Assembly: GCA_002304345.1 (NCBI GenBank)
Contig: NEUU01000010.1
Span: forward strand, 62,001-126,000
Reading direction: 5' to 3'
Source of the DNA: Verrucomicrobia bacterium Tous-C9LFEB
GTDB lineage: Bacteria > Verrucomicrobiota > Verrucomicrobiia > Methylacidiphilales > UBA1321
DNA: 64,000 nt
Shown here: piece after piece, positions 16,438 to 25,282 of the stretch
How positions within the stretch are numbered: the stretch's first letter is position 1
Layout of the letters: each line of letters begins with the position of its first letter
The notes under the pieces: model-generated
Told to the model about the DNA's origin: nothing
The model's database searches: none
The model's input: the letters and a program-made list of their open reading frames with translations, nothing else
Position numbers and translations under genes: made by a program

Positions 16438-17781
16438 TTAACCTTTCTTGGAAGTTGTCGCGGTTGTTCGCGACGCGATTCCGGTGAGCGCATCCATGCT
16501 GTTTTGTTGGCGACGTCGACCACCCTCGCGGCGACGGCTTTCCTGACGATTTTCCGTGGAGCGTTGCTCCTCTTGCTGTTGCTGGTTGGCCATCTGGGGC
16601 GGAGCCCAGCGGACGGTCAGACCGAAATTCATATTCTGCAAACGGCCCACTTCGTTGTTGAGCCACTGCAAAGTCTGCGCGTTGTTCGCGTCGAACTGCG
16701 CGCGCAATTCCCCGTTGCTGCGGGTCAGGGAAAGCGTGACAACCGCGCCGGGCGGCGTTTGCACCTGGATTTCCACACGGCGCGGCAGGAGTTCGCGCGG
16801 CGTGTTCAACGCGTTTTGGACTGCTTCGGCAAATTGCTCGCTGTTGCTCACCGTGATGACCTCCGTCTTCACCGTGGTGGAGGCCGTGGTTTGCGCGGAA
16901 ACAATATCAACCCCATAGGCCAGGGTGCGATACGCCGTATTGCTCCACACATCACTCAACGTTTGCATCGGTTGTTCAAGTGCACGGTCCGTGCCAGTGG
17001 TGGAGGCGGAAGTTGACTCGGGGGCCACGAAGTTGACCGTGGTGGTGGCGGTAGAGGTGGTATCGGTTTGTGATTGTGACGGTTGCGTGGACGCGGAACT
17101 GGACGCGGCGGATTTTTGTGCCGCACTTTTTTGTGAAGTGGTCGTGGGAGTGGTCGTCGCCATCGGAATTTTTGTGCTGACTTCGGCGGTAGCGGAGGTG
17201 TTTTTTTCCGGTTCCGGGCTGGCAGCGTCCGTCTCGGGCGCAGCGGATTCTGCAATTGTTGCCGCCACGGCGGTCGCGCTGGAGAGTACGGCGGCGGTGG
17301 AGGCAGTAGTCACGACGGGCTGCGCGGTTTGGGTCGGTGTGGGCGTCGTCTCCTGTTCCGTCGCCAGAACCTCCGGCACAAGCGCATGGCCCGAAGTATT
17401 ATTCCCGGCGTCACTGGAAGCGGGAGGCGTGGCAGCGGTGGCAGTTTCGGTCGTCGTCGGCACGGCAAGCGCGAGGACCACTTGCGAAGGCACCGTGCCG
17501 GTGAGGAGGAGAGTCGGGTCCGGGGTGGTCGTTGCAGCAGTATCGTCGGCAGTTTCGGGTGAAAAGACCGGAGTGTCGGCAGATTGTTCCGGCGTGGCGG
17601 GAGTCGGAGCCTCGGGAGATTCCTTGGCTTGCGAATCCATCGCATCGCCCATGAGATCGTCGAAGGAGCTGTCGCTCGACGACGATTTCGCCCGAGTCCC
17701 GGAGGACTTGTGGCTGGCGGCGGCAGTGGCGGTGGAAGGGGCCGGGGACGGACTGTTGAGGGCAGTGGGTACGGCGTTCAT
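16438..17781 (-). CDS. fliK: Flagellar hook-length control protein FliK
   Basis: A 447-residue protein. About 300 residues are low-complexity Ser/Thr/Ala/Pro (the export signal and ruler region), followed by a compact Flg_hook domain at about 325-410 (LLPRRVEIQVQTPPGAVVTLSL, NAQTLQWLNNEVGRLQ). It ends in a Gln/Arg-rich tail. FliK measures the hook and switches export specificity at FlhB. Position between motE-like and flgD genes is standard. The ruler part is likely to vary between strains. Confidence 0.88.
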   Translation of the reverse strand: MNAVPTALNSPSPAPSTATAAASHKSSGTRAKSSSSDSSFDDLMGDAMDSQAKESPEAPTPATPEQSADTPVFSPETADDTAATTTPDPTLLLTGTVPSQVVLALAVPTTTETATAATPPASSDAGNNTSGHALVPEVLATEQETTPTPTQTAQPVVTTASTAAVLSSATAVAATIAESAAPETDAASPEPEKNTSATAEVSTKIPMATTTPTTTSQKSAAQKSAASSSASTQPSQSQTDTTSTATTTVNFVAPESTSASTTGTDRALEQPMQTLSDVWSNTAYRTLAYGVDIVSAQTTASTTVKTEVITVSNSEQFAEAVQNALNTPRELLPRRVEIQVQTPPGAVVTLSLTRSNGELRAQFDANNAQTLQWLNNEVGRLQNMNFGLTVRWAPPQMANQQQQEEQRSTENRQESRRREGGRRRQQNSMDALTGIASRTTATTSKKG

Positions 17782-17783
17782 GA

Positions 17784-18440
17784 TTACTGGGAATTCAGAC
17801 TGACTTGGGCGGGTTCCTCTTTCAGGACGACGCGCATCGCATCGGAGATGCGGGCGAGACGTTCGCGATCATCGGGAAAAGTGCGGCTCCACGTTTCGAG
17901 AATCTTGGCCGATTTCGTTGGCTTCATGATGCCGAGCAACTTCGCGTTCTGCTCGTCGGGCAACTGTCGCATGATGCCGCACGCTTCGATGGGCTTCATC
18001 GTGCTGTATAAATTGGAGACCTGCTCGAGGTTGGCGTTATCGGTCTTGCTCACGAGGATCAGCCGCTCTTCGATATTTTTCTGCATCTCCGACAAACGCG
18101 CCCGTTCCTTGCCCAGGGCTTCGCGTTCCGCGTTGATCAAATTATTGCGGCGCAAAATTTCCGCATCCTGCGCGAGCAGTTTTTTCTCCCGCTCCTCCAG
18201 CTCATGCCGCCACGTATTCAATTCTTCCGCCACCTTCTGGGGCATCACCCATTTTTCCGTGCCCGGTTCCGGCGGTGGTTCCTCTTTCTTTGGCGCGACG
18301 ACGACGACCGGGGCGGGCGGCGGCATATTCGCCTTGGCCGTGGCAATGGCCTTTTGCATGGCAAAATAGAAACTGCCGCCAAAGCAGAGCACGCTGCCCA
18401 GAATGAGAATGAGGAGATGAAGAATGCCGATGCGTTTCAT
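17784..18440 (-). CDS. MotE/MgtE-N-like flagellar protein
   Basis: A 218-residue protein with one N-terminal transmembrane helix (about 8-30), a Pro-rich spacer (PPPAPVVVV), a long coiled coil (about 70-135) and a C-terminal helical bundle (about 140-205; YSTMKPIEACGIMRQLPDEQNAKLLGIMKP). That bundle is the MgtE-N/FliG-middle type fold seen in MotE, a chaperone of stator components. It starts 12 bases after fliJ. It is the only stator-related protein in the cluster; MotA/B or PomA/B are not here. Confidence 0.75.
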   Translation of the reverse strand: MKRIGILHLLILILGSVLCFGGSFYFAMQKAIATAKANMPPPAPVVVVAPKKEEPPPEPGTEKWVMPQKVAEELNTWRHELEEREKKLLAQDAEILRRNNLINAEREALGKERARLSEMQKNIEERLILVSKTDNANLEQVSNLYSTMKPIEACGIMRQLPDEQNAKLLGIMKPTKSAKILETWSRTFPDDRERLARISDAMRVVLKEEPAQVSLNSQ

Positions 18441-18452
18441 GAGGATCTCGGG

Positions 18453-18887
18453 TTAAATTCCTGCGAACTCCGGTTGTGTGGCCCGACCGGCGGCCAGATC
18501 GTCGAGCAGCTTGCGTTCAATCTGGTCGCGCTCCGCCCGTCGCGCGTCGTCATCGCGTTCGAGCAGGCGGTCGACGATTTCCACGCGCCGCTTGGCGTTC
18601 AGTACCGCCTGGATCTGTTCGTTGCGCGCCTGCTGCGCCAGACGGAACTGACGCTGCGCGGTTTCAAATTCATGGCCCAATTCGCGCACACCGTCCGCGC
18701 GCCGTTTCCAGTCAAGGGCGCTCGTACCGATATCCACCAGCATTTCGTTGCCAAGCCGGTTCTGCGCGTGGGTACACACCGCCAGCATGTCCATTTCCTC
18801 GCGTTGACGCGCCTGCAGCTTCCACTCTTCTTTCTCGAGTTCGTACTGGCGCAAACGGCGCAGGGCGGTGATGGCGGTGCGGTTCAT
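18453..18887 (-). CDS. fliJ: Flagellar export chaperone FliJ
   Basis: A 144-residue, almost fully alpha-helical, highly charged coiled-coil protein (RLRQYELEKEEWKLQARQREE, ERDDDARRAERDQIERKLLDD) with the size and position of FliJ. FliJ inserts into the FliI ATPase ring, contacts FlhA and escorts export substrates. The sequence is poorly conserved even within the family, so the call leans on its position: its ATG overlaps the fliI stop by 4 bases. Confidence 0.85.
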   Translation of the reverse strand: MNRTAITALRRLRQYELEKEEWKLQARQREEMDMLAVCTHAQNRLGNEMLVDIGTSALDWKRRADGVRELGHEFETAQRQFRLAQQARNEQIQAVLNAKRRVEIVDRLLERDDDARRAERDQIERKLLDDLAAGRATQPEFAGI

Positions 18888-20206
18888 GGCGTGGCGAGGG
18901 CGCGATTCAGTGCTTCAAAGGAAGTGGCGAGCGGACTGTTCTCGGCGATGGGTTGACGCAGGACTTTCACCAGCTCCGGATAAATCCGCAGGGCTCGATC
19001 CAGGTTCGGATTGCTGCCCGGTGTGTACGCGCCGATCTCGATGATTTCCCGATACTGCCGCTGAATCGCCAGAATTTGGCGCGCTTGCGAAATCGGCTGT
19101 GATTGTTCGTTGGAAATAATGTCGGATTGCAGACGGCTCAAGGAATCGAGGACTTCAATGGCGGGATAATGATTTTCCGACGCGAGACGGCGGCTGAGCA
19201 ACAAGTGTCCATCGAGAATGGAACGCGCGCAATCGCTGACCGGATCATTCCAGTCATCACCCTCAGTCAGGATCGTGTAAAAGCCCGTGATCGCGCCGTC
19301 GCCGACGCAACCGGCCTGCTCCAGAATGACCGGCATCAGGCCAAAGACGGATGGCGGATAACCCCGCGTGGCGGGCGGTTCACCCACGGCGAGACCGAGT
19401 TCGCGTTGCGCCATGGCCAGTCGCGTGAGCGAGTCCACGAGCAGCAAGACGTGCTTGCCCTGCGCGCGAAAATCCGCCGCGATGCTGTTCGCCGCGTAGG
19501 CGGCCTTGATGCGCACGAGTGCCGGTTGATCCGACGTCGCCACCACCAGCACGCTGCGCTTCAGCGCCTCGGGGCCGAGATCTTTTTCCACAAATTCCAA
19601 AACTTCACGACCGCGCTCACCGATGAGCGCCACGACGACGATATCCGCTTCCGAGTGACGGCTGATCATGCCGAGCAAACTGCTCTTGCCCACGCCGCTG
19701 CCCGCGAAGATCCCGAGGCGCTGACCTTTTCCGCACGTGGCGAAAGTATCAATCGCGCGCACGCCGGTTTGAAAAACATCGCGAATGCGCGGACGGCGCG
19801 ACGGCGGCGGCACATCGCGAATCATCGCGGTGGTGCGCACATCGCCCAGCAAGGGACCGTGATCATCGATCGGGCGTCCCATCGGGTCGATGATGCGGCC
19901 CAGCACACACGGGCCCACCGGAATTTTCGGCGGCGATCCCGTCGGCTCCACGCTGTCACCGGCGGCGACACCTTCCAATCCCTCCCACGGCATCAACAAA
20001 ATTTTTCCATCCCGGAAACCGACCACCTCCGCCAGCTTGCGATGGCGTCCGCCTTGTGTGCCGATCCAGCACGCTTCCCCCAGCGAGGCGGGAGGGCCCT
20101 GCGACTCCACCGTCAGGCCGATGACCTTCGTCACCCGGCCCGTCACGCAGAGCGGTCGGATCGCGGTCATGTTGCGCCGCATGTTGCCGAAATGGTGTGC
20201 GGTCAT
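18884..20206 (-). CDS. fliI: Flagellum-specific ATPase FliI
   Basis: A 440-residue F1-beta-like ATPase of the flagellar export system. The Walker A loop is GSGVGKSS (about 169-176), the Walker B region is HVLLLVDSLTR, and the family segment VGEPPATRGYPPSVF is present. FliI with FliH and FliJ delivers and unfolds axial substrates at the export gate. The start codon overlaps fliH by 4 bases and the stop overlaps fliJ by 4, so the three are tightly coupled. Confidence 0.96.
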   Translation of the reverse strand: MTAHHFGNMRRNMTAIRPLCVTGRVTKVIGLTVESQGPPASLGEACWIGTQGGRHRKLAEVVGFRDGKILLMPWEGLEGVAAGDSVEPTGSPPKIPVGPCVLGRIIDPMGRPIDDHGPLLGDVRTTAMIRDVPPPSRRPRIRDVFQTGVRAIDTFATCGKGQRLGIFAGSGVGKSSLLGMISRHSEADIVVVALIGERGREVLEFVEKDLGPEALKRSVLVVATSDQPALVRIKAAYAANSIAADFRAQGKHVLLLVDSLTRLAMAQRELGLAVGEPPATRGYPPSVFGLMPVILEQAGCVGDGAITGFYTILTEGDDWNDPVSDCARSILDGHLLLSRRLASENHYPAIEVLDSLSRLQSDIISNEQSQPISQARQILAIQRQYREIIEIGAYTPGSNPNLDRALRIYPELVKVLRQPIAENSPLATSFEALNRALATP

Positions 20207-20793
20207 GAGTGGATGCCTTCGAGGGCTTCGCGGATATGCCGCAGGCGGGCCAGCCGACGGCCGTCCACCGAGCCCAGATCGCTTTCGATATTATATTCGC
20301 CCTGACGCAAGGCCGCGCTCGCGCGCCAGACAATCTGTCCCTGTCCGAGCGAAACTCCGAGCGCTTCCACCCCGGCTTGCAAGGAAGCGAGGTCCTCCTC
20401 GTTGCACTCCACGGTGACTTGATGCGCCTGGTTGAGTTCTTCGAGCAAAAGTTGAATCTCCTCCACCAAACCTTCCTTCGGGATGCTGTGCTTGTTCAAT
20501 ACGCGGCTCAGCGCCGTCATGGTAATTTCCGGCAGATGTTCCGCCGCCACGACGAGCAATTCCTCGTGCACCGCCTTCATCTTGCGCAGCAGCACGTCGG
20601 CCTTTCCCGCCAGCACTTCGCGCTCGCGTTGTCCATCCAGTTTGGCGAGCCATTGACCGGCGCGATAACCCGCGTCGAATCCGGCTTGATAGCCCGGAGA
20701 ATTTTCCGGCGCATCCGAAGCCACGGGGCTGACCGGGTGCGATTCTACTTTGCGAACGGAGCCCGGCAGGGCGATTCTAAACAACGACGTCAT
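20203..20793 (-). CDS. fliH: Flagellar assembly protein FliH
   Basis: A 196-residue protein with the FliH pattern: a GxxxG-type helix (GYQAGFDAGYRAGQW, about 34-48), a long amphipathic helix, and a C-terminal domain (VTVECNEEDLASLQAG, IVWRASAALRQGEYNIES) that binds FliI. FliH regulates the ATPase and anchors it at the C-ring. Its start lies inside the end of fliG (17-base overlap) and its stop overlaps fliI. Confidence 0.9.
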   Translation of the reverse strand: MTSLFRIALPGSVRKVESHPVSPVASDAPENSPGYQAGFDAGYRAGQWLAKLDGQREREVLAGKADVLLRKMKAVHEELLVVAAEHLPEITMTALSRVLNKHSIPKEGLVEEIQLLLEELNQAHQVTVECNEEDLASLQAGVEALGVSLGQGQIVWRASAALRQGEYNIESDLGSVDGRRLARLRHIREALEGIHS

Positions 20794-21859
20794 TGCGTTC
20801 TCCTTTCCGGCTCATCACGATATCGCCGCTGGCTTCCAGGTTGCGCAGGATTTCGATGACCTGCTCCTGTGCGGTTTCGACTTCGCTGAGTTTGACTGGC
20901 GGCATGTACTGAATTTCTTCCGCGATGGTTTCCGCGGCGCGTTTCGACAGCGAGGAGAGAATGGCTTGCTTGAGTTTGTCGCTCGCGGTCTTGAGCGCGA
21001 CAGCGAGAATATGGAAGTCCACTTCGCGCAGCAGCCGCGTGATGGCCGTGCGATCCAGTTCGCCGATATCCTCGAAGACGAAGAGCAGCTTCTTCACCGA
21101 GCGCGACAACTCCGGATTGCGTTCTTCCAGGCCCGTGAGCACCTGCTTGGAAATCGAATCGTCGAGAGTATTGAGAATTTCCGCCAGAATCTTCGTGCCG
21201 CCCGAGCTGATGACGTCCATTTGCGACCGCAGGCTGATGCGGTTCTTGAGATGATTGAGCACCTGCTGGACGACTTCCGACGGAGCGGGCTCCATCGTGG
21301 CAATACGCTCCACAATATCCGTGCGCATCTCCTGCGCCACCAGCGACAGCACTTCCGCGCAACGCGCCGGCTCGAGATAAGACAAGACCATCGCCCACGT
21401 CTGGATCTGTTCCTTGCGCAACAGATTGACCAGTTGCCGCGGTTGGATTTCGCGCAGCACCGAAGCATCGATGGTGCGGGTGCGCATCGGCGCGATGCGG
21501 CTGATCAATTCATTCGCCTTGAAACCGCCGAGGGATTTTTCCAGCACATCGCGCGCATATTGCGGCCCACCCACGGCCGACGTCACCGCCTGCATGGTCA
21601 CACTCGAGAATTCCTTCAACAGCAGTTGCTGCAGCGGGATTGGCACGAAGGTGATCTTGGCCATTTCCGTGGTGATCGCCTCGACTTCGCGCTCGTCAAA
21701 TTCATTCAGGATCTGCGCCGCCACTTCCTGACCCAATACCACGAGAAGCGCAGCAAGTTTCTGCACCTTGGACATGGACGCGAGCGTGGATAGTGCGGCT
21801 GCTTCGGCATTGACCGCAATTTTCGGACCCGTTTTTTTATCTGTATTGCTCGGAGGCAT
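20777..21859 (-). CDS. fliG: Flagellar motor switch protein FliG
   Basis: A 360-residue protein with N-terminal, middle and C-terminal FliG domains: SKVQKLAALLVVLGQEVAAQIL near the start, ARDVLEKSLGGFKANELI, the middle MEPAPSEVVQQVLNHLKN, and a C-terminal torque helix (ITRLLREVDFHILAVALKTAS ... SKRAAETIAEEIQYM) carrying the alternating charges that face the stator. It links the FliF ring to FliM. It starts 12 bases after fliF ends. Confidence 0.96.
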   Translation of the reverse strand: MPPSNTDKKTGPKIAVNAEAAALSTLASMSKVQKLAALLVVLGQEVAAQILNEFDEREVEAITTEMAKITFVPIPLQQLLLKEFSSVTMQAVTSAVGGPQYARDVLEKSLGGFKANELISRIAPMRTRTIDASVLREIQPRQLVNLLRKEQIQTWAMVLSYLEPARCAEVLSLVAQEMRTDIVERIATMEPAPSEVVQQVLNHLKNRISLRSQMDVISSGGTKILAEILNTLDDSISKQVLTGLEERNPELSRSVKKLLFVFEDIGELDRTAITRLLREVDFHILAVALKTASDKLKQAILSSLSKRAAETIAEEIQYMPPVKLSEVETAQEQVIEILRNLEASGDIVMSRKGERNDVVV

Positions 21860-21871
21860 GAAATGATCCGG

Positions 21872-23482
21872 TTAGTTTTCCAGCATCCATTCCTTGATCG
21901 CCTGCGCGGTGTTCGTCGGGTGTTCGCGCACCAGCTTTGTCATCTCATCCACGCCGAGATAGCCGGGTTGCTTTGTGCTGGCCTGATCCTTGGGATCAGC
22001 GGGGCGCTCGCGCTCGATACGCGAGAGTAGGGCGGAGAATTCCTGTTCCACTTCCTGCGTGGTATCGCCCGCGCTGCGGATGACGCTGCGGAAGTAGAGC
22101 AGGATGCCAACCGCGAGCACGACCAGGAATCCCTGGCTGATATAGGGCAGCCAGCGATCCATTTCCTTCGCCACAGCCGCCGTGGTCGAAGCCGGAGTGC
22201 TCTGCGGGAAGAGATCGGCAAATTGCGTTTCCTGCAGCTTGATCGAATCCTGTCGTCCACCGGCTGTGCTGAAACCCACCGCTTCCTTCACGATATCCTC
22301 CAGCGCCTTGATTTCCTGGGGCGTGCGCGGCGTCGCTTGGGCTCCGGCGGCGGCAGGCCGCATGTTCACGAACACGGCGAGGCTCAACCGCTTGACGTCG
22401 CCGATCGCCTGTTGGCGGGATTCCACCGTGCGATTGATCTCGTACTGATTGACCGTGCTTTCCTTCTCCTGCTTGGTGGAGTTGGTCGGCGTACTGCTGG
22501 TACTGCTCGAAGATTGTTGACTGCCGGTTTGCGTGTTGCTCGTGACGCCTACCGCGCCATTCGCTCCATTGGCCGTGGTGCTCGTATTGTTTTCGTTCGT
22601 GATCGATTCCGAGCGCACGACAGCGCTCTTCGGATCAAACTTTTCCGATGTCTGCGAGACCGCGTCGAAATTAATGTCGGCGGACACACGCACCACCGAT
22701 TGGCCCGGACCCAGCACCATGTCGAGCATCGACTGCGCCTTGTCGCGCAATTGCTCTTCCGTGCTCTTCACCAGTTGCCGTTGATTCACCGTCAGATTCA
22801 AGCCGGTCGATTCGTCATCCTCCGCGAGCGCGCGCCCCGCGCTGTCGATGATCGCCACCCGGTTCGGCTGCAAGCCTTCCACCCCGTTCGCCACGAGAAA
22901 GCGCACCGCATGCACCTGGCCGGGGGACAGCATCCGGCCCGGCTTGAGTTGCACAAAGACCGACGCTTTCGATTCGCGCCGATCCTTGGAAAAGAGCCGT
23001 TCCTCCGGAACCACAATCATCACCCGCGCTTCACCGACCTCATCCATCTGCTTGATCGTGCGCGCCAGTTCACCCTGCAGCGCCCGGTAATAATTCGCCT
23101 TCTGCATGAAGTCCGACATGCCGAAAGAGGGTTTGTCGAACAGCTCGAAGCCCACGCCGCCCGCCGTATCCGAAGTGCGCGGAATACCCTGTCCGGCCAA
23201 CGCCAGACGCGTGGAATAAACCTGTGTCGAGGGGACCAGAATCGTCGCGCCACCCTCGGCCAATTCGTACTGAATCTTTTTGCTGTCGAGATACTCCACG
23301 ATCTTCGACGCCTCGGCCGGAGCCAATCCCGCGAACAGCAGGGTCAGCTTCGGCTTGCTCGAGAAATAGATCATCCCCGCCAACACGGCCACTACGACAA
23401 TAAAGCTGGCGATCAACGACACCTTGCGGGTGGTCGAGATCATTTGCCACACTTGCAGAAAGGATGTTTTCAGATCGTTCAT
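21872..23482 (-). CDS. fliF: Flagellar MS-ring protein FliF
   Basis: A 536-residue inner-membrane protein with two transmembrane helices (about 23-45 and 445-465), a periplasmic secretory-ring part (LLFAGLAPAEASKIVEYLDSK, FGMSDFMQKANYYRALQGEL) and a Ser/Thr/Asn/Gln-rich loop (about 300-345). The C-terminal cytoplasmic tail includes YLGVDEMTKLVREHP, which binds FliG. It is the foundation ring for rod and export gate assembly. Length is normal. Confidence 0.96.
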   Translation of the reverse strand: MNDLKTSFLQVWQMISTTRKVSLIASFIVVVAVLAGMIYFSSKPKLTLLFAGLAPAEASKIVEYLDSKKIQYELAEGGATILVPSTQVYSTRLALAGQGIPRTSDTAGGVGFELFDKPSFGMSDFMQKANYYRALQGELARTIKQMDEVGEARVMIVVPEERLFSKDRRESKASVFVQLKPGRMLSPGQVHAVRFLVANGVEGLQPNRVAIIDSAGRALAEDDESTGLNLTVNQRQLVKSTEEQLRDKAQSMLDMVLGPGQSVVRVSADINFDAVSQTSEKFDPKSAVVRSESITNENNTSTTANGANGAVGVTSNTQTGSQQSSSSTSSTPTNSTKQEKESTVNQYEINRTVESRQQAIGDVKRLSLAVFVNMRPAAAGAQATPRTPQEIKALEDIVKEAVGFSTAGGRQDSIKLQETQFADLFPQSTPASTTAAVAKEMDRWLPYISQGFLVVLAVGILLYFRSVIRSAGDTTQEVEQEFSALLSRIERERPADPKDQASTKQPGYLGVDEMTKLVREHPTNTAQAIKEWMLEN

Positions 23483-23555
23483 CTCAGTAATTAATCGGCT
23501 GGTCGGGGGGGTTAAATGAGGCTAACTGGGCAAAAAATTCGTAGATCCTGCGGCG

Positions 23556-24002
23556 CTAAACCGACATGCGCATCACTTCCTGATAGGCTTCCACCACCTT
23601 GTTGCGCACTTCCGTCAGCATCTGGAACGACACGCTCGCTTCCTCCGTGGCGATCAACGCCTGATGCACCGGGGTGGAACCCCCGGCCAGCACATCGCGC
23701 ACGAGGTGACCGGCCACCTGCTGCTTTTCATTCACATCACGAATCATTTGCTGCGCGAGATGACCGAACGTCGTCGGCTCGTTGATTCCCCCCACCGTTG
23801 CCGTTGGTAGAGCCGCGCCGGTCGCGGCGGTGGAATTCACCCCGCCCGTGAGCGGAATCCCCTGCGTCCCCAGTTCGGAACTGAGCGCGCCCAGCTTCGA
23901 GGAAAATTGTGCTCCACCCGCCGGCGACGCGGCTCCTCCGGCGACTGGCGTTGTCGCGCCCGTCACACCGGTCAGGATTGGAGAGAAATTAATCGGGATC
24001 AT
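23556..24002 (-). CDS. fliE: Hook-basal body complex protein FliE
   Basis: A 148-residue protein. The C-terminal half is clear FliE (DVNEKQQVAGHLVRDVLAGG, HQALIATEEASVSFQMLTEVRNKVVEAYQEVMRM); the N-terminal half is a Gly/Ala/Thr-rich extension. FliE joins the MS ring to the rod and is an early export substrate. It follows flgC by 8 bases and precedes fliF, the standard flgBC-fliEF order. Confidence 0.93.
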   Translation of the reverse strand: MIPINFSPILTGVTGATTPVAGGAASPAGGAQFSSKLGALSSELGTQGIPLTGGVNSTAATGAALPTATVGGINEPTTFGHLAQQMIRDVNEKQQVAGHLVRDVLAGGSTPVHQALIATEEASVSFQMLTEVRNKVVEAYQEVMRMSV

Positions 24003-24010
24003 GGGAAGAA

Positions 24011-24448
24011 TTAGCTACCGCTTGCGATTTTCAAGGAGCTGCTGAACATCGAACGCGCCGCCTGCAGCGCCTGCAAATTGGCTTCGTACGAACGACCCGC
24101 CGTCATCATGTCGACCATTTCCTCCACCACGTTCACATTCGGCATGGTCACATTCCCGTTTGCGTCCGCGCGGGGATGGCCCGGCATGTGCACGACCTGG
24201 AGCGGTCGCGGATCATCGACAATTTTGGTCACCCGCACCCCGCCGTTTTGCGCGTTGTTCGGCGCACCGGCTCCACCCGAGGTGTTCACCATCGATTCGA
24301 ACAACACCTGCTTGCGGCGATACACCTGACCGTTCACATCGTTCGTGTTTTCGGCGTTGGCCAGATTGGCCGCGATCACTTCCAATCGCGTCCGCTCGGC
24401 TTGCAGGGCGCTGCTGGTCGCATCAAGGGCGGGAAGAATGCTGCTCAT
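24011..24448 (-). CDS. flgC: Flagellar basal-body rod protein FlgC
   Basis: A 145-residue proximal rod protein with the N-terminal rod motif (LDATSSALQAERTRLEVIA, NLANAENT) and the C-terminal half of the coiled coil (NVNVVEEMVDMMTAGRSYEANLQAL). It is the usual size. It lies 33 bases after flgB in the first flagellar transcription unit. Confidence 0.95.
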   Translation of the reverse strand: MSSILPALDATSSALQAERTRLEVIAANLANAENTNDVNGQVYRRKQVLFESMVNTSGGAGAPNNAQNGGVRVTKIVDDPRPLQVVHMPGHPRADANGNVTMPNVNVVEEMVDMMTAGRSYEANLQALQAARSMFSSSLKIASGS

Positions 24449-24481
24449 GGTTTTGGGGGTTTCAGAAAAGACGGATTAAAC

Positions 24482-24880
24482 TCACATGCTCTTGCCGGTT
24501 GCGGCCATGCGCAGGCCGCGCAAGTTCTTGGCGGTCATCTGCGCCGCAAAATCGAAACGCGACTGATTCTGCATCAAGTCGATCATTTCCTTTTCGATAT
24601 TCACCGTATTGCCATCCTGCCGTGCCAGACCCTGCACATCCGCGACCGAGATGGTAGGCGTCGGCAACGACGCGGCCGTGCCGGTCTGATCCAGTTGCTG
24701 CAAGGCTTGCTGGAAAGCCGATTGGAATCCCGCGCTCAGGTCGACCCGCTTGTAACCGGGCGTGCTGACGTTCGCGATATTGCTTGCGATCGCCGCATGC
24801 CGTTTCGCGGCGGCATCCAGACTTAATCCGAGGCTGCGAAAAGTCGGATCACTAAAGAGAGCATCGACAGAGTTCGACAT
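24482..24880 (-). CDS. flgB: Flagellar basal-body rod protein FlgB
   Basis: A 132-residue rod protein: N-terminal LGLSLDAAAKRHAAIASNIAN with TPGYKR, and C-terminal VNIEKEMIDLMQNQSRFDFAAQM. It is the first gene of the leftward flagellar block, after a 402-base gap that holds a sigma-54-like site and a palindromic repeat. The ATG at 24878-24880 is the only plausible start. Confidence 0.95.
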   Translation of the reverse strand: MSNSVDALFSDPTFRSLGLSLDAAAKRHAAIASNIANVSTPGYKRVDLSAGFQSAFQQALQQLDQTGTAASLPTPTISVADVQGLARQDGNTVNIEKEMIDLMQNQSRFDFAAQMTAKNLRGLRMAATGKSM

Positions 24881-24891
24881 ACTTCCTTTTC

Positions 24892-24907
24892 AGCAACGGA
24901 TATGCCA
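24892..24907 (-). promoter_or_regulatory. Candidate sigma-54 (-24/-12) promoter of the flagellar block
   Basis: On the minus strand the sequence TGGCATATCCGTTGCT has the GG and GC pairs at the exact -24/-12 spacing and matches TGGCA-N6-TTGCW. It lies directly before flgB, and a sigma-54 activator gene is the next gene upstream. Against it, the predicted start point falls at about the flgB ATG, which would give a leaderless message although AAAGGAAG precedes the ATG. Confidence 0.5.
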
Positions 24908-25130
24908 TCGGCTCAGAAGGAAAATCAACCTGTTCGTAGACAACGAATTATAAAAACGTGCCGCTTTCACCCCCACCAAAATGCGGAACAATTTTCCATC
25001 ACCCGTTGCCTACCGGAAAATTTTTTCCGCTTCTTCGGGTCAAAACTGCTATTCCGTCATCGAAACGTGCCGCATGCCGGGTTTGGCACAATGCAAGCGC
25101 GGCGGAGAGTGCCATCACGAGGGAGTATCT

Positions 25131-25246
25131 GGAGTGCGGGAGCTTGCTCCCGCTTTGGGAACGGCAGCTTGCTGCCGGAGGGGAAAGGATTGGAAACGGG
25201 AGCCAGCTCCCGAACGGCAAAGCGGCGGCAAGCCGCCGCACTCCAA
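25131..25246. repeat. Palindromic element family D, copy 1
   Basis: A run of small hairpins bounded by GGAGTGC and its complement GCACTCC. Inner units are GGGAGCTTGCTCCC, GGCAGCTTGCTGCC, GGGAGCCAGCTCCC and GGCGGCAAGCCGCC. A shorter relative is at 35371-35480. It lies between flgB and the sigma-54 activator; the rest of this gap holds no gene. Confidence 0.8.
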
Positions 25247-25282
25247 ATCGTACCTCCTCTCACAATCTCATGACGACACGAT

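Noticed and set aside
22223-23494. 423-codon open frame on the plus strand
   Set aside because: It is antisense to fliF; composition is His/Arg-rich and without family features.
25131-25246. Possible CRISPR array
   Set aside because: The repeats are short palindromic modules with no regular unique spacers, and no cas gene is in the window.
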